Source: Lachnospiraceae bacterium (GTDB lineage: Bacteria; Bacillota; Clostridia; Lachnospirales; Lachnospiraceae). Taken from it: a stretch of 47,415 bases of DNA. Below are positions 1-7,087 of the stretch, in pieces. The DNA is taken from NCBI GenBank assembly GCA_011958945.1, contig BLLT01000004.1:1-47415 (forward strand). Direction: 5' to 3'. The position numbers and the translations under genes were made by a program. The notes beneath the pieces were generated by a model. It ran no database searches, was not told the DNA's origin, and worked only from the letters and a program-made list of their open reading frames with translations. Each line of letters starts with the position of its first letter. Position 1 is the stretch's first letter.

Positions 1-3
1 CTT

Positions 4-39
4 ATACGCCTGTCCGGGCTTTTCGGACAGGCGTATTTT
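4..39 (+). terminator. Rho-independent terminator
   Basis: A perfect 13-bp stem (ATACGCCTGTCCG with its complement) encloses a 7-nt loop and is followed by a short T run. It would end a gene lying to the left of the window. An intron-like 5' sequence begins five bases after it. Confidence 0.85.
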
Positions 40-43
40 GCTG

Positions 44-165
44 GTGCGTCTGGCGGCGCACGTTTCCGACAGGGGCAAGTCCTGAATCCGCCCGGTAGTG
101 GGAAGGATATAGCCGAAGGCACGGGTGTCCATTGTGAGGTAGAATCTGAAGGAAGCTGTTTCTGG
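44..165 (+). mobile_element. 5' remnant of a group II intron (likely class C)
   Basis: The stretch starts GTGCGTC, matching the GUGYG 5' consensus of group II introns. It carries phrases I associate with bacterial intron domain I, such as GGGCAAGTCCTGAATCCG, and ends near AATCTGAAGGAAGC. It begins immediately after a terminator hairpin, the known insertion preference of class C introns. No reverse transcriptase frame or domain V is visible, and the sequence runs into the parM upstream region, so it is read as a truncated copy. Recognition is from memory of such introns, not from a search. Confidence 0.5.
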
Positions 166-203
166 TATTCCTTTTTTATGGTGTGGTAAGCAGATTATTC
201 TAC

Positions 204-292
204 TATTTTTTACACACACAATATGTAAAATCCCCTGTTTTTTACATAACGCTGTTGGCTTTTACTTACACCATGCGTATAAAACAGTAAAT
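204..292 (+). repeat. parC-like iterons upstream of parM
   Basis: Several degenerate copies of TTTTACANA occur on both strands: TTTTTTACACAC, ATATGTAAAA (reverse), TTTTTTACATAA, TTTTACTTAC. They sit in the AT-rich stretch just before parM. Type II partition systems carry their centromere as iterons in this position, bound by ParR, which also autoregulates. The assignment rests on position and repetition only. Confidence 0.45.
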
Positions 293-315
293 AAAAGATA
301 AAGGAGCTGACAGTT

Positions 316-1242
316 ATGTACCAGAAGATTATCGTGCCCATAGACCATGGGAACAGGAACATGAAGACCGAGCATAAAGTATTCACTTCCGGATTCGTGG
401 AGGGGGACTGCAGGCCCGCGCTGGGGGAGTACCTGCATTATGACGGGCGCTACTATGCCCTTGCGGAGCAGAGGATACCTTATATGCGGGACAAGACTGT
501 GGATGACCGTTTCTTCATCCTGACGCTGTTTGCGGTGGCGATGGAAGCGGAGAAGCAGATGCTTGACGCAGAAAGCACCATCCTTCAGGCAGTGTTGCTG
601 GTGGGGCTGCCTCCGAAGCATTATGGCGTACTGTACCGGAAGTTCGAGGATTATTTCAGGGGCAGGGGCATCCAGAAGTTCACCTACAAGGGCATCCCTT
701 ATAAGGTGGAGATTATCGATGCGGCTGCCTTCCCGCAGGATTATGCTGCAGCCATGACCGTCTACCAGAGGATAGCGGAATTCAACAAGGTCATTACAGT
801 GGATATCGGGGGCTTCACGCTGGATTACCTCCTGATCCGAGGCAGCAGGCCGGATCTGGGGGTATGCGACTCGCTGGAGAAGGGCGTCATCAAGCTGTAC
901 AATGACGTGACCTCCCGCATCAACTCCGAAAAGGACATTCTGCTGGACGATACGGACATCGACCGGATCATCCGGAGAGAGCGGACGGACTATGACGGGG
1001 AGGTCCTGCGCATCGTGGGAGACATGACCAGGACATTTGTGGACGACATCCTGGGGACGCTCAGGGAGCGGGGGCTTGACTTAAAGACCAGCTGCATGGT
1101 GTTTATTGGCGGTGGGGCGATGCTGCTCAGGAAATATCTGGAAAGATCGGACAAGATCGGGCGCAGCATCTTCGTGGAGGATATCTGCGCCAATGCGAAG
1201 GGCTACGGCCTGCTCTACCAGATACAGAGGAAAGGCAGGTAA
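316..1242 (+). CDS. parM: ParM/StbA-type actin-like plasmid segregation ATPase
   Basis: The 308-residue protein has the actin-fold ATPase landmarks: a first phosphate loop near residues 7-17 (VPIDHGNRNMK), a second at about 159-168 (VITVDIGGFT), and an adenosine-binding glycine motif at about 262-268 (VFIGGGA). Proteins of this family polymerise with ATP and push plasmid copies apart through ParR bound to parC. The start is supported by AAGGAG about eight bases upstream. The small gene five bases downstream fits the ParR partner and the upstream iterons fit parC. In a chromosomal context this marks an integrated plasmid or large conjugative element; the window edge does not show which. Confidence 0.87.
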   Translation: MYQKIIVPIDHGNRNMKTEHKVFTSGFVEGDCRPALGEYLHYDGRYYALAEQRIPYMRDKTVDDRFFILTLFAVAMEAEKQMLDAESTILQAVLLVGLPPKHYGVLYRKFEDYFRGRGIQKFTYKGIPYKVEIIDAAAFPQDYAAAMTVYQRIAEFNKVITVDIGGFTLDYLLIRGSRPDLGVCDSLEKGVIKLYNDVTSRINSEKDILLDDTDIDRIIRRERTDYDGEVLRIVGDMTRTFVDDILGTLRERGLDLKTSCMVFIGGGAMLLRKYLERSDKIGRSIFVEDICANAKGYGLLYQIQRKGR

Positions 1243-1247
1243 CTGCC

Positions 1248-1622
1248 ATGGGGAAAAAGAACGCATTTGTGACCACCATAGGGTTCAACAAAAACGCCCC
1301 GGCTCATGTGCAGGTGGCGGAATTTTTAAACCGCATGGAGCGGGGGAAGGCGCAGTACATCGTCAATGCAGTGCTGGCATACCAGAACGGCGGAGCGGCG
1401 GCAGGGATTTCTGCAGGGCAGGAGGCGGTTGACTATGAAAAGATACGGCAGTTTGTGCTGCAGGTGATCAGGGAGCAGGAAAGGCAGGAGGCGCCCCGCA
1501 ATGAAACGGCGGGGGAACCGGCTGTGCCGGACGGCGCAGAGGAAAGGGAGGGAGATTCTTTTGGGTTTGACGAGGATGCCCTGAACGGCATCATGTCATC
1601 ACTGGAGGCGTTCAAGAGGTAA
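1248..1622 (+). CDS. parR: ParR-like centromere-binding adaptor
   Basis: This 124-residue protein follows parM by five bases, so the two are almost certainly cotranscribed. Its N-terminal ~45 residues (VTTIGFNKNAPAHVQVAEFL... then a helix ending AVLAYQNG) have the strand-helix-helix look of ribbon-helix-helix ParR proteins. The C-terminal half is acidic and low in complexity, as expected of the segment that contacts ParM filament ends. No catalytic motif is seen. The call rests mostly on position and size; a different small DNA-binding protein is possible. Confidence 0.65.
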   Translation: MGKKNAFVTTIGFNKNAPAHVQVAEFLNRMERGKAQYIVNAVLAYQNGGAAAGISAGQEAVDYEKIRQFVLQVIREQERQEAPRNETAGEPAVPDGAEEREGDSFGFDEDALNGIMSSLEAFKR

Positions 1623-1672
1623 GGGAAAGGGAGCCTGCAGGACATTCTTCATTGTTCCGGCTCCCTTTTCCC
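1623..1672. terminator. Convergent bidirectional terminator
   Basis: GGGAAAGGGAGCC pairs with GGCTCCCTTTTCCC about 23 bases later. The hairpin lies between parR and the opposing XRE gene, whose stop codon falls inside the loop, so it probably serves both. Confidence 0.7.
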
Positions 1673-1903
1673 AAGCAGCTCGTCTGTGGATATGTTAAAA
1701 TATTCGGAGAGGATCGCCACCTCATAGTCCGGGACGAAGCGGCTGCCCTGTTCGATCCGCAGGATGGTCAGGTCGCTGCATTCCATGCCCAGGAGCTGGA
1801 GCCTGCCTGCGAGGGCGGCCTGGGAAAGTCCCTGGGCGGTGCGGAGCTGCTTCACTTTCGGGCCTATGATGTTTTTGGATGTACCATTACAGTAGATTTT
1901 CAT
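1649..1903 (-). CDS. XRE-family helix-turn-helix regulator
   Basis: The 84-residue protein is a single Cro/CI-type HTH domain: KVKQLRTAQGLSQAALAGRL gives the first helices and LTILRIEQGSRFVPDYEVAILSEYF the recognition helix and following helix. There is no effector domain. It is divergent from the gene at 2065, and two copies of a 17-bp site lie between them, one overlapping this gene's ribosome binding site. It is therefore read as an autoregulating repressor of the divergent pair. Confidence 0.85.
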   Translation of the reverse strand: MKIYCNGTSKNIIGPKVKQLRTAQGLSQAALAGRLQLLGMECSDLTILRIEQGSRFVPDYEVAILSEYFNISTDELLGKREPEQ

Positions 1904-1915
1904 ATACAGCTTTCC

Positions 1916-1985
1916 CTTCTAAAGATGAAGTATATGAATTGATTTTACCGAAACAGCGTGATAATATACTTCTAAAGATGAAGTA
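1916..1985. promoter_or_regulatory. Two identical 17-bp operators 53 bp apart
   Basis: CTTCTAAAGATGAAGTA occurs at 1916-1932 and again at 1969-1985. Each copy is an imperfect palindrome (CTTC...GAAG). The 53-bp offset is about five helical turns, so bound dimers would lie on the same DNA face and could cooperate. The pair fills the divergent promoter region of the 1649 XRE gene and the 2065 gene. Confidence 0.7.
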
Positions 1986-2064
1986 AAGAAGAACAAGGGA
2001 GAGATATTGGCGGGATCGGGGAATACTGGGAGATAAGAAAGATATGGCAAAGGAGATTTTTACA

Positions 2065-2400
2065 ATGAGTGATGTATGGTTAAAGTTTGCCCAGTTTTTA
2101 GGCACTCTGAATGGGGAGAATGTGAAAAGGGAGAGCTATGTGCGCACCCCGGAGTTTGAAGCGGCGCTGGAGGCATGGAAGGAGACAGAGCAGGAATGGG
2201 AGGCGTTTCTGGAAAGCCTGCCTGCAGACGGGCAGGAAAAGGCAGAGGAGATGAAGGAGTGCCTGGAGGATTTTTCATCCGCCCAGGAGAAGCGTGCCTA
2301 TATCCAGGGCTATGCGGACTGCATCCAGGTATTGTTCCACGTGGGGCTCCTGAAGGAGAACGAGGATCTGAAGTGGGCAGAGAAGATGGATGTGCATTAG
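2065..2400 (+). CDS. Small acidic protein of unknown function
   Basis: This is 111 residues from ATG 2065, which has AAAGGAG nine bases upstream; the ORF-track start at 2044 has no such site. It is acidic and helical (repeated E/K/A stretches) and ends with YIQGYADCIQVLFHVGLLKE, a pattern I have seen in small Clostridia accessory proteins but cannot name safely. No enzyme motif or membrane segment is seen. It is divergent from the XRE gene and probably repressed by it through the paired 17-bp sites. Confidence 0.65.
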   Translation: MSDVWLKFAQFLGTLNGENVKRESYVRTPEFEAALEAWKETEQEWEAFLESLPADGQEKAEEMKECLEDFSSAQEKRAYIQGYADCIQVLFHVGLLKENEDLKWAEKMDVH

Positions 2401-2449
2401 GAAGCGCCGAATAGAAGCAGAATCCCAGCACAGGGAAGAGGGGACACAG

Positions 2450-2484
2450 ACAGGATGTAGCCACATGGGCAGAGGGCATCCTGT
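2450..2484. terminator. Convergent terminator hairpin
   Basis: ACAGGATG pairs with CATCCTGT across a 19-base loop, followed by TCTT. It lies between the convergent 2065 and 2487 genes. Confidence 0.5.
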
Positions 2485-2486
2485 TC

Positions 2487-2738
2487 TTATTGCTCCTTTC
2501 CGTCAATCAGATAGGCATAGCTGACACCCAGAACCTGTGACAAGGCCCGAAGCTCAATATCCGTCACATACCTTTTGTTGGTCTCAATGCGTGTGATCAC
2601 GTTCTTGTCCATGTCATATCCTGCAAGCTGCAGCTTATGGGCGAGATCCCTTTGCGAGAGGTTCTGCTGTCTTCTGAGTTCTATGAGCCGGCTGCTGACC
2701 AGATTCTTTTCTCCTGATGATCCTGTTGGTTTTGGCAT
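2487..2738 (-). CDS. XRE-family helix-turn-helix regulator
   Basis: Start ATG 2738 (MPKPTG...) is chosen because GGAGG lies five bases upstream on the minus strand; the longer frame in the ORF track includes that site inside the coding region. The 83-residue product is an HTH domain (RLIELRRQQNLSQRDLAHKL, then VITRIETNKRYVTDIELRAL, ending GVSYAYLIDG). It is divergent from the 2864 gene across a 14-bp inverted repeat and is probably its repressor. Confidence 0.85.
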   Translation of the reverse strand: MPKPTGSSGEKNLVSSRLIELRRQQNLSQRDLAHKLQLAGYDMDKNVITRIETNKRYVTDIELRALSQVLGVSYAYLIDGKEQ

Positions 2739-2773
2739 GATGTCCTCCATTAGTGTCGAAATGTGTCGAGAAG

Positions 2774-2850
2774 TTTGTCTCACTTTTTGCACCACTACTA
2801 TTGATTTTAGTAGCATTCCATATTAAAATCGGTTGTAAAAGTGAGACAAA
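2774..2850. promoter_or_regulatory. Nested inverted repeats in a divergent promoter region
   Basis: TTTGTCTCACTTTT (2774-2787) and its exact complement AAAAGTGAGACAAA (2837-2850) flank a second smaller repeat, CTACTA (2795-2800) with TAGTAG (2808-2813). The right arm abuts the ribosome binding site of the 2864 gene. It most likely gives two operator half-sites for the divergent XRE repressor. Confidence 0.65.
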
Positions 2851-2863
2851 AGGAGGATGCGGT

Positions 2864-3145
2864 ATGCAAAAAGAACTGATTTATGATAAGATGAATGGGT
2901 TTTTAACGGAGGGGATGTATTCCCTGCAGGAAGGAGCTGCCATTGAGGATGAATTTGCCGAGGGAAAAGAGTGCTGCCTTCTATATGAAGGTGTGTACCA
3001 GGCAGGCCGGAATCTGTGCGAACGGTTGGGAGAAGACGAGGATAGTGATGTGGAAATCATTCTGAACGGCATGGAGAGGATTAACAGACTGGTATCCCTG
3101 AAAATGTATGAATATGGCAGGCACGAGGCAGTAGCTGCTATCTGA
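2864..3145 (+). CDS. Small protein of unknown function
   Basis: The product is 93 residues from ATG 2864, preceded by AGGAGG; the longer track frame starts in the operator region and is not credible. It is acidic and mostly helical (YDKMNGFLTEGMYSLQEGA, later NGMERINRLVSLKMYEYGRHEA). There is no signal peptide, membrane segment or motif I recognise. It is divergent from and probably regulated by the 2487 XRE protein. Confidence 0.6.
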   Translation: MQKELIYDKMNGFLTEGMYSLQEGAAIEDEFAEGKECCLLYEGVYQAGRNLCERLGEDEDSDVEIILNGMERINRLVSLKMYEYGRHEAVAAI

Positions 3146-3153
3146 TATGTGGC

Positions 3154-3203
3154 TGTACAGGGCCGGGGAAGGTTTGTCAAGTGCCTTCCCCGGTCTTGTA
3201 CTG
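3154..3203 (+). terminator. Strong stem-loop terminator
   Basis: GTACAGGGCCGGGGAAGG pairs with CCTTCCCCGGTCTTGTAC with a few wobble or mismatch positions. It ends the 2864 transcript. Confidence 0.65.
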
Positions 3204-3377
3204 TCTGCACTATAGGGGCGAAAGACATATTATTTTTGATGATTACCATCAACATCGCTTTTTTGCAGTTTCCATTTCCATTATTTAGTGAGAAAATAAA
3301 TAATTGTCCAATATATTTCAAAAACATGTGACCGTTTTCTTCCGGCAATTGTTTTATAGGTGAAAGGAGGTCAGGCA

Positions 3378-3854
3378 ATGAAACAAGCAATATCCACACA
3401 ACAGCTGGAAGATGCCTATGATGCTTATGGCACGGCAGTATACCGTCTGGCAACGGCTTTCCTGGGGCAGTGCGCCGATGCGGAGGATGTGACCCAGGAG
3501 ACCTTTTGCCGATTGCTGTACCGCGCTCCCATTTTCACGGATGAGAACCATCAGAAGCGCTGGCTTCTCCAGGTTGCAGCCAATCTGTGCCGGAACCAAC
3601 TGAGGGGCTTCTGGCGGAAACGGGTGACGCAGTTAGAGGACACCATCCCTGTCATTGTTCCAGAGGAACTGGAGGCCCTGAATGCTGTAATGGCCCTGCC
3701 GGAACAGTACAAGCTGCCTATCCATCTCTACTACTATGAAGGATACTCGGTGACGGAAATCGCTGAAATTTTAAAGATGGGGAAATCGGCGGTGAAGATG
3801 CGGCTGAAACGGGGCCGTGAATTGTTGAAAATGGAATTGGAGGGATCAAATTGA
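3378..3854 (+). CDS. ECF-type RNA polymerase sigma factor
   Basis: Start ATG 3378 has AAAGGAGG in front; the product is 158 residues, normal for group 4 sigma factors. Region 2 covers about residues 8-60 (AYDAYGTAVYRLATAFLGQ, DAEDVTQETFCRLL) and region 4 about 100-150 (LPEQYKLPIHLYYYEGYSVTE, then a GKSAVKMRLKRGRELL recognition helix). It directs polymerase to a stress regulon that usually includes its own promoter. The stop overlaps the start of the next gene, so sigma and membrane partner are translationally coupled, the usual sigma/anti-sigma arrangement. Confidence 0.87.
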   Translation: MKQAISTQQLEDAYDAYGTAVYRLATAFLGQCADAEDVTQETFCRLLYRAPIFTDENHQKRWLLQVAANLCRNQLRGFWRKRVTQLEDTIPVIVPEELEALNAVMALPEQYKLPIHLYYYEGYSVTEIAEILKMGKSAVKMRLKRGRELLKMELEGSN

Positions 3855-5317
3855 ATATCAACGACTATCGAAAAGCGATGGATCATATCAGTCCAAGTAA
3901 TGAATTGAAAGAGCGTATTATGCACAAAAAAACAACTCATAGGCGGTATGCCCCAGTTCACCGTGTTCTCGCCAGCATACTGACAGCAGTTTTAATGCTG
4001 ACCTATGTGACCACTGTTGCCCTGGCTGCCAGCCCGGAACTGCGAAGGGCGGTGCTGTCTTTCTTCCGCATAGAAGAGCGGGAACAGGTGCCCGGTCAGC
4101 CCGATATCAATCCATCCGACATCAATCAGCCCGATGTTGATCAGCCTTATGACAATCAGCCTGACATCAGCCAGACTGAAATCGGCAGTCTGGTCAAGGC
4201 CCAGTACATCAAAATGGACCAACGTTACGGTCTTTCTGGTGGCCTGCTCAATAACCTGACCTGGAGCGATGACGGCAGGACTCTTTTGGAGGCTGGGTTC
4301 TGGGAGATCAAGGACAACAATCTGGTTCCCGTCCAGGTGGACATGCGGACCAGCCAAATTGACATAACATTCCAGGACATCAATTACCAGGGCAACCTGT
4401 ACTGGTTCATCCGGAATGGGGAGCTGCATCTCTTTCAAGGCAGTCCCTACGGTGTTGATACACGCCCTGAGGATGAGTGGTCTGTAGAGGCCATTCCAGA
4501 GCGCACTGATGTATTATTGCTCAAGCTGGCACAGGGCCAGCAGACAGATTACACCGAGTACCCTATGCTTTTCTATCTGGATACCGGCGAGACAGAGGAC
4601 TTTTTGGCCAGCACAGGCGCCAAGCAGCTGGAATACGCTTATGATTATTCGTGGTCGGAGAATATGCGCAGGGCATTGATTTTATGTAGTGCCGGCACGG
4701 GTGGGCTGCAGGAATGGCTTTGCGATCTGGATGCCAGGACTCTCATCCGTTTGGATGAGCTGACTGGGATGGGCGAGGAAGTCAGTGCCGGTTTCGCAGA
4801 CAATGATACGCTGATCCTCACCACCCACACCACATCGGAAGAGGACGAAACATGGCAGACCATCACTTGTTATGCTTACGACATCCCCACCGGGCAGAAG
4901 ACGAAAACCCTGGATAAGGCACACTACTATCGATGGTGGGATGAGCCCTATGGTGCCCAGCTGTTCGGTAGCCGCTGTGTTCTGATAGGCGAGGATGGAC
5001 AGGTTCGGTTGGTCGATCTGAAAACAGGGATGCAGACTGTCGTAGAGGGATTTACCTGGCAGACAGGGGACGAATTCATGCCCAGCCCCTCCGGCAATAA
5101 GCTGCTGTATTATTCCTCTGACTCCAAAGCGGAGGGCCTGGGTATCTCCCAGCTGGGTGTGGTGGATCTGGAAAAGGGCACTTTCATTGCCTTTGACAGG
5201 GAAGGTTACGGGAACCTCTACGAGGAGGGCATCGGCTGGAGCAATGACAACACAGTGAGCATTAACGCCCGCTCTTCCGATGGCGAAACCAGGTATCTCA
5301 TTTTGTATACGTTCTGA
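3851..5317 (+). CDS. Membrane-anchored anti-sigma-like protein with large extracellular domain
   Basis: The 488-residue protein starts at TTG 3851 inside the sigma stop, with GGAGG upstream. A short cytoplasmic N terminus (NELKERIMHKKTTHRR) would bind the sigma factor, followed by one membrane helix at about 38-60 (VLASILTAVLMLTYVTTVAL). Next comes a spacer of repeated QPDI/QPDV units at about 75-110. The remaining ~370 residues show repeated strand patterns with WSDDGR, WSEN and WSNDN elements, suggesting a beta-propeller of the TolB/WD kind outside the cell. Anti-sigma function is inferred from coupling and topology; the propeller would sense an envelope signal. Confidence 0.72.
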   Translation: MNINDYRKAMDHISPSNELKERIMHKKTTHRRYAPVHRVLASILTAVLMLTYVTTVALAASPELRRAVLSFFRIEEREQVPGQPDINPSDINQPDVDQPYDNQPDISQTEIGSLVKAQYIKMDQRYGLSGGLLNNLTWSDDGRTLLEAGFWEIKDNNLVPVQVDMRTSQIDITFQDINYQGNLYWFIRNGELHLFQGSPYGVDTRPEDEWSVEAIPERTDVLLLKLAQGQQTDYTEYPMLFYLDTGETEDFLASTGAKQLEYAYDYSWSENMRRALILCSAGTGGLQEWLCDLDARTLIRLDELTGMGEEVSAGFADNDTLILTTHTTSEEDETWQTITCYAYDIPTGQKTKTLDKAHYYRWWDEPYGAQLFGSRCVLIGEDGQVRLVDLKTGMQTVVEGFTWQTGDEFMPSPSGNKLLYYSSDSKAEGLGISQLGVVDLEKGTFIAFDREGYGNLYEEGIGWSNDNTVSINARSSDGETRYLILYTF

Positions 5318-5386
5318 CAGCGAGAGGCTCCCTTTTTGGAAAACGGATATAGGGTAGAAGATGCTGCCTGATAGGAAATGATATAA

Positions 5387-5431
5387 GGCTGGGGAGTGGA
5401 TGAGATGTATATGTGTCTTCCCCAGTCTTTT
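5387..5431 (+). terminator. Terminator after the sigma/anti-sigma pair
   Basis: GGCTGGGGAG pairs with CTTCCCCAGTC and is followed by TTTT. The rest of the ~300-base gap to the next gene has only a candidate -10 TATAAT at 5596-5601 with a poor -35. Confidence 0.65.
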
Positions 5432-5627
5432 ATCTGTCTTTCAGGGAAAAAATCTATACGTCTGGAATTGCGATTTCCTATATGCCAACAAACCGTGCAT
5501 AATAAATGGGGTATTGTAGCAACACCATAGTACCAATCCCTCAAACATAAAGCAGCAAAGGACGCAGGGACCAATGTTTCAGATCACAGTCTGGTTATAA
5601 TAAAATAAAAAGAAATGGAGGTTGATG

Positions 5628-6299
5628 ATGAAGACAATCGCAATCATCGACGATGATGTTCATATTGGGAATGTATTGACAAAAATCTTAGAGAACGAAG
5701 GATATGGTGTTATGCGTGCCTATTCCGGTACAGAAGCACTCTATCTTCTTTCCCAAAAGAAGCCCGATCTGATTCTTCTGGATCTTATGCTTCCCGGACT
5801 TTCGGGAGAGGAAGTGTTGTCTCATGTTAAAAACATACCTGTCATCGTCCTTAGTGCAAAGGTGGATGTTCAGGATAAGGTAAATCTTTTGCTTGGAGGT
5901 GCGGTTGACTATATGACCAAACCGTTTGATCCGGATGAACTTCTTGCCCGCATTATAGTAGGACTTCGCAAAACGGAAATTGCAGATGATTCCACCGTAC
6001 TCGTAGCAGATGACTTAACACTGGATGTTTCATTGCAGGAGGTTACAGCAGGGAACCGACTGGTCAAACTGACACGGACAGAATTTGCTATCCTGAAATT
6101 ATTGATGATGAATCCGAAACGTGCCATATCAAAAAGTGTTCTGTTGGATCGCATCAGCATTGACACTCCAGATTGTACGGAACGGTCATTAAAACAGCAC
6201 ATCAGTAATCTACGGAGAAAATTGCAGGAGGCGACAGGCGGGGATTATATTGAGACTGTATGGGGTATCGGATTCAAACTGGCAGAGAAGAAATCTTGA
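5628..6299 (+). CDS. OmpR-family response regulator of the antimicrobial-peptide module
   Basis: Start is placed at ATG 5628, six bases after GGAGG (in-frame TTG 5622 and ATG 5625 precede it). The receiver domain covers residues 1-115: acidic pair IIDDD, phosphoacceptor in LILLDLMLPG, T/S in IVLSAK, K in MTKPFDP. The winged helix covers about 125-222 (LTRTEFAILKLLM, SLKQHISNLRRKL, ETVWGIGFKL). Its partner kinase is probably the short one at 11382, after the four transporter genes. The first of four TGAC iterons that likely bind it lies at the very end of this gene. Confidence 0.88.
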   Translation: MKTIAIIDDDVHIGNVLTKILENEGYGVMRAYSGTEALYLLSQKKPDLILLDLMLPGLSGEEVLSHVKNIPVIVLSAKVDVQDKVNLLLGGAVDYMTKPFDPDELLARIIVGLRKTEIADDSTVLVADDLTLDVSLQEVTAGNRLVKLTRTEFAILKLLMMNPKRAISKSVLLDRISIDTPDCTERSLKQHISNLRRKLQEATGGDYIETVWGIGFKLAEKKS

Positions 6300-6345
6300 C
6301 CAGATCCTGACGCTTTTCTGACCGCTTTCTTGACTTCCGTATGAT
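6297..6345 (+). promoter_or_regulatory. TGAC iterons and promoter of the ABC module
   Basis: TGAC occurs at 6297, 6308, 6319 and 6331, spacings 11, 11 and 12, inside a looser unit of the form TTCTGACNGCTT. A promoter overlaps: -35 TCTGAC 6317-6322, 17-bp spacer, -10 TATGAT 6340-6345. Direct repeats one helical turn apart overlapping the -35 are the standard architecture for activation by OmpR-family regulators such as the 5628 product. Confidence 0.7.
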
Positions 6346-6406
6346 ATTCTTTAGATGAAAGTAGGAGAAAAAATAGATATAAAGTGATATGGAGGGAAAG
6401 CGTAAA

Positions 6407-7072
6407 ATGAATATTGTAGAAGCACAGGGTCTATGTAAATATTATGGTAAAGAAAATAATTTGGTCAAAGCGGTTGATGGCGTGGATTTTGGTATCAAGC
6501 GTGGAGAATTTGTTGCTATTGTTGGAATGAGTGGTAGTGGAAAATCTACGCTGCTGTATATGTTAGGGGGATTGGAGCAGCCTACCGATGGAGAAATTAT
6601 TTTGGATGGCGCCAAAATATATGAAATGGATAGCGAGGATATGGTTGCTTACAGAAGAAAAAATATTGGTTTCATCTTTCAAAGTTATAATCTTATTCCT
6701 GTTATCAATGTACTGGAAAATATCACTCTGCCAGTAGAGCTGGATGGTACAAAAGTGGATAAAGAGTATCTATCGGAAATCATAGACTTTCTGGGGATTC
6801 GTGACAAATTATATGAAATGCCCAATAATTTGTCAGGGGGACAACAGCAGCGAGTTGCTATAGCAAGGGCATTGATAGCAAAACCTCAGATTGTCCTTGC
6901 TGATGAACCGACGGGGAATTTGGATAGTAAGACGAGTGAGGATGTGATGGCACTTCTTAAAAAGACCAGTGAAAAATTTAACCAGACTATTATCCTGATT
7001 ACCCATAATAATGAAATCGCTGCATTGGCAGACCGTAGAATTACAATAAGAGATGGAAAAATAATAGCTTAA
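6407..7072 (+). CDS. ABC transporter ATP-binding protein, MacB/BceA type
   Basis: The 221-residue product starts at ATG 6407 (MNIVEAQGL) with GGAGGG ten bases upstream. Walker A is GMSGSGKSTLL, Q-loop FIFQSYN, signature LSGGQQQRVAIARAL, Walker B VLADEPTGNLDS, switch histidine ITHN. The sequence type is that of LolD/MacB/BceA ATPases, which drive FtsX-fold permeases. With the 836-residue permease 15 bases downstream it would form a pump or sensor that removes or detects cell-wall-active peptides such as bacitracin or lantibiotics. Confidence 0.9.
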   Translation: MNIVEAQGLCKYYGKENNLVKAVDGVDFGIKRGEFVAIVGMSGSGKSTLLYMLGGLEQPTDGEIILDGAKIYEMDSEDMVAYRRKNIGFIFQSYNLIPVINVLENITLPVELDGTKVDKEYLSEIIDFLGIRDKLYEMPNNLSGGQQQRVAIARALIAKPQIVLADEPTGNLDSKTSEDVMALLKKTSEKFNQTIILITHNNEIAALADRRITIRDGKIIA

Positions 7073-7087
7073 GGGGGGGAATCTACG

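Noticed and set aside
4081-4180. Repeated CAGCCCGAT/CAGCCTGAC units as a CRISPR or tandem DNA repeat
   Set aside because: They encode the QPD linker of the anti-sigma protein in frame and vary at third positions; no spacers.
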